Assembly (NCBI GenBank): GCA_910584815.1
Contig: CAJUBT010000003.1
Location: 26,078 to 40,272 of the forward strand
Length of the DNA stretch: 14,195 nucleotides
Reading direction: 5' to 3'
From: an uncultured Christensenella sp.
Lineage (GTDB): Bacteria > Bacillota > Clostridia > Christensenellales > UBA1242
Made by a program: the position numbers and the translations under genes. The notes under the pieces are model-generated. The model had not been told where the DNA came from, did no database searches, and saw nothing but the letters and a program-made list of their open reading frames with translations. The stretch's first letter is position 1, and every line of letters starts with the position of its first letter. This document shows positions 13,958 to 14,195 of the stretch, one piece after another.

Positions 13958-14195
13958 TTCGTTTTACTAATTTTTGTTTATATAATAGAATAATTAAAAC
14001 TTAAAATAGATTGTTTTTATCAAGTTATTTATATTAAAACTTAACATATAAGTTATAAATAGTAATTATCTTTTTAATTAAAAAACATCATTTTAAAAAT
14101 GTTTATATAAAAACAAATAATAAAGAAAAAAATTAAAATTTTTTAATTTTATATTTAAATCAATATTTTAAAAAATTAACTTTTAAAAATAAGGT
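13958..14195. other. Noncoding AT-rich region to right edge
   Basis: 238 bases with no gene. Only weak A/T hairpins are visible (AAACAT 14083-14088 with ATGTTT 14099-14104; AAAATTAAAA 14129-14138 with its complement 14141-14150). The last bases, AAAAATAAGGT, resemble a ribosome binding site, so a plus-strand gene may begin just beyond the window. In related gene orders pfkA follows dnaE, but this cannot be checked here. Confidence 0.4.

Noticed and set aside
1..14195. CRISPR arrays, tRNA or rRNA genes, insertion sequences, prophage or toxin-antitoxin genes
   Set aside because: Looked for and not seen: no regularly spaced repeats, no cloverleaf-like GC-rich segments, no transposase, integrase or toxin-like coding sequence.

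Overview
The window is a very AT-rich (by eye about 70-75% A+T in genes, over 90% in some gaps) bacterial chromosome segment. The gene set and order (murB - PHP phosphatase - whiA - dnaE), the AAAGGAGG-type ribosome binding sites and the TATAAT-type promoters point to Bacillota, most likely an uncultured, host-associated Clostridia-like lineage. TGA is used as a stop (murB) and Trp is written TGG, so the standard bacterial code applies, not the Mollicutes code. No tRNA, rRNA, CRISPR array, transposase, integrase or phage gene is visible.

Layout. 2-376 holds the 3' end of an unrecognised gene with a charged, low-complexity tail. A strong terminator at 573-609 abuts the promoter of trpS (642-1634, tryptophanyl-tRNA synthetase). 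Next come a cupin-GNAT acetyltransferase fusion (1821-2657), a probably bidirectional terminator (2857-2894), and on the minus strand a 60-codon gene for a hydrophobic, Cys/His/Asn-rich peptide (2967-3149). The peptide gene diverges from an ArsR-family regulator (3275-3616) whose promoter carries an inverted repeat. After a 409-base empty stretch come uvrC (4026-5837), an orphan membrane-anchored solute-binding-like protein (5916-7052), murB (7187-8104), a PHP phosphoesterase translationally coupled to murB (8109-8903), a nearly pure A/T gap (8904-9135), whiA (9136-10149), a terminator, and dnaE (10340-13957). The last 238 bases are noncoding and end in a possible ribosome binding site for a gene beyond the edge.

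How the genes fit together. Most are housekeeping: charging of tRNA-Trp, nucleotide excision repair (UvrC), peptidoglycan precursor synthesis (MurB), division/growth control (WhiA) and replication (DnaE with an apparently complete PHP metal site). The 7187-13957 block matches the conserved Bacillota cluster usually written hprK/murB/PHP/rapZ/yvcK/whiA/dnaE, but rapZ and yvcK are absent and a solute-binding-like gene sits where a regulator such as hprK might be expected. The more individual material is the small peptide/ArsR pair, the cupin-GNAT fusion and the orphan binding protein. I see no clear new multi-gene system; the peptide/ArsR pair and the eroded murB-whiA cluster are the best candidates for a second look.
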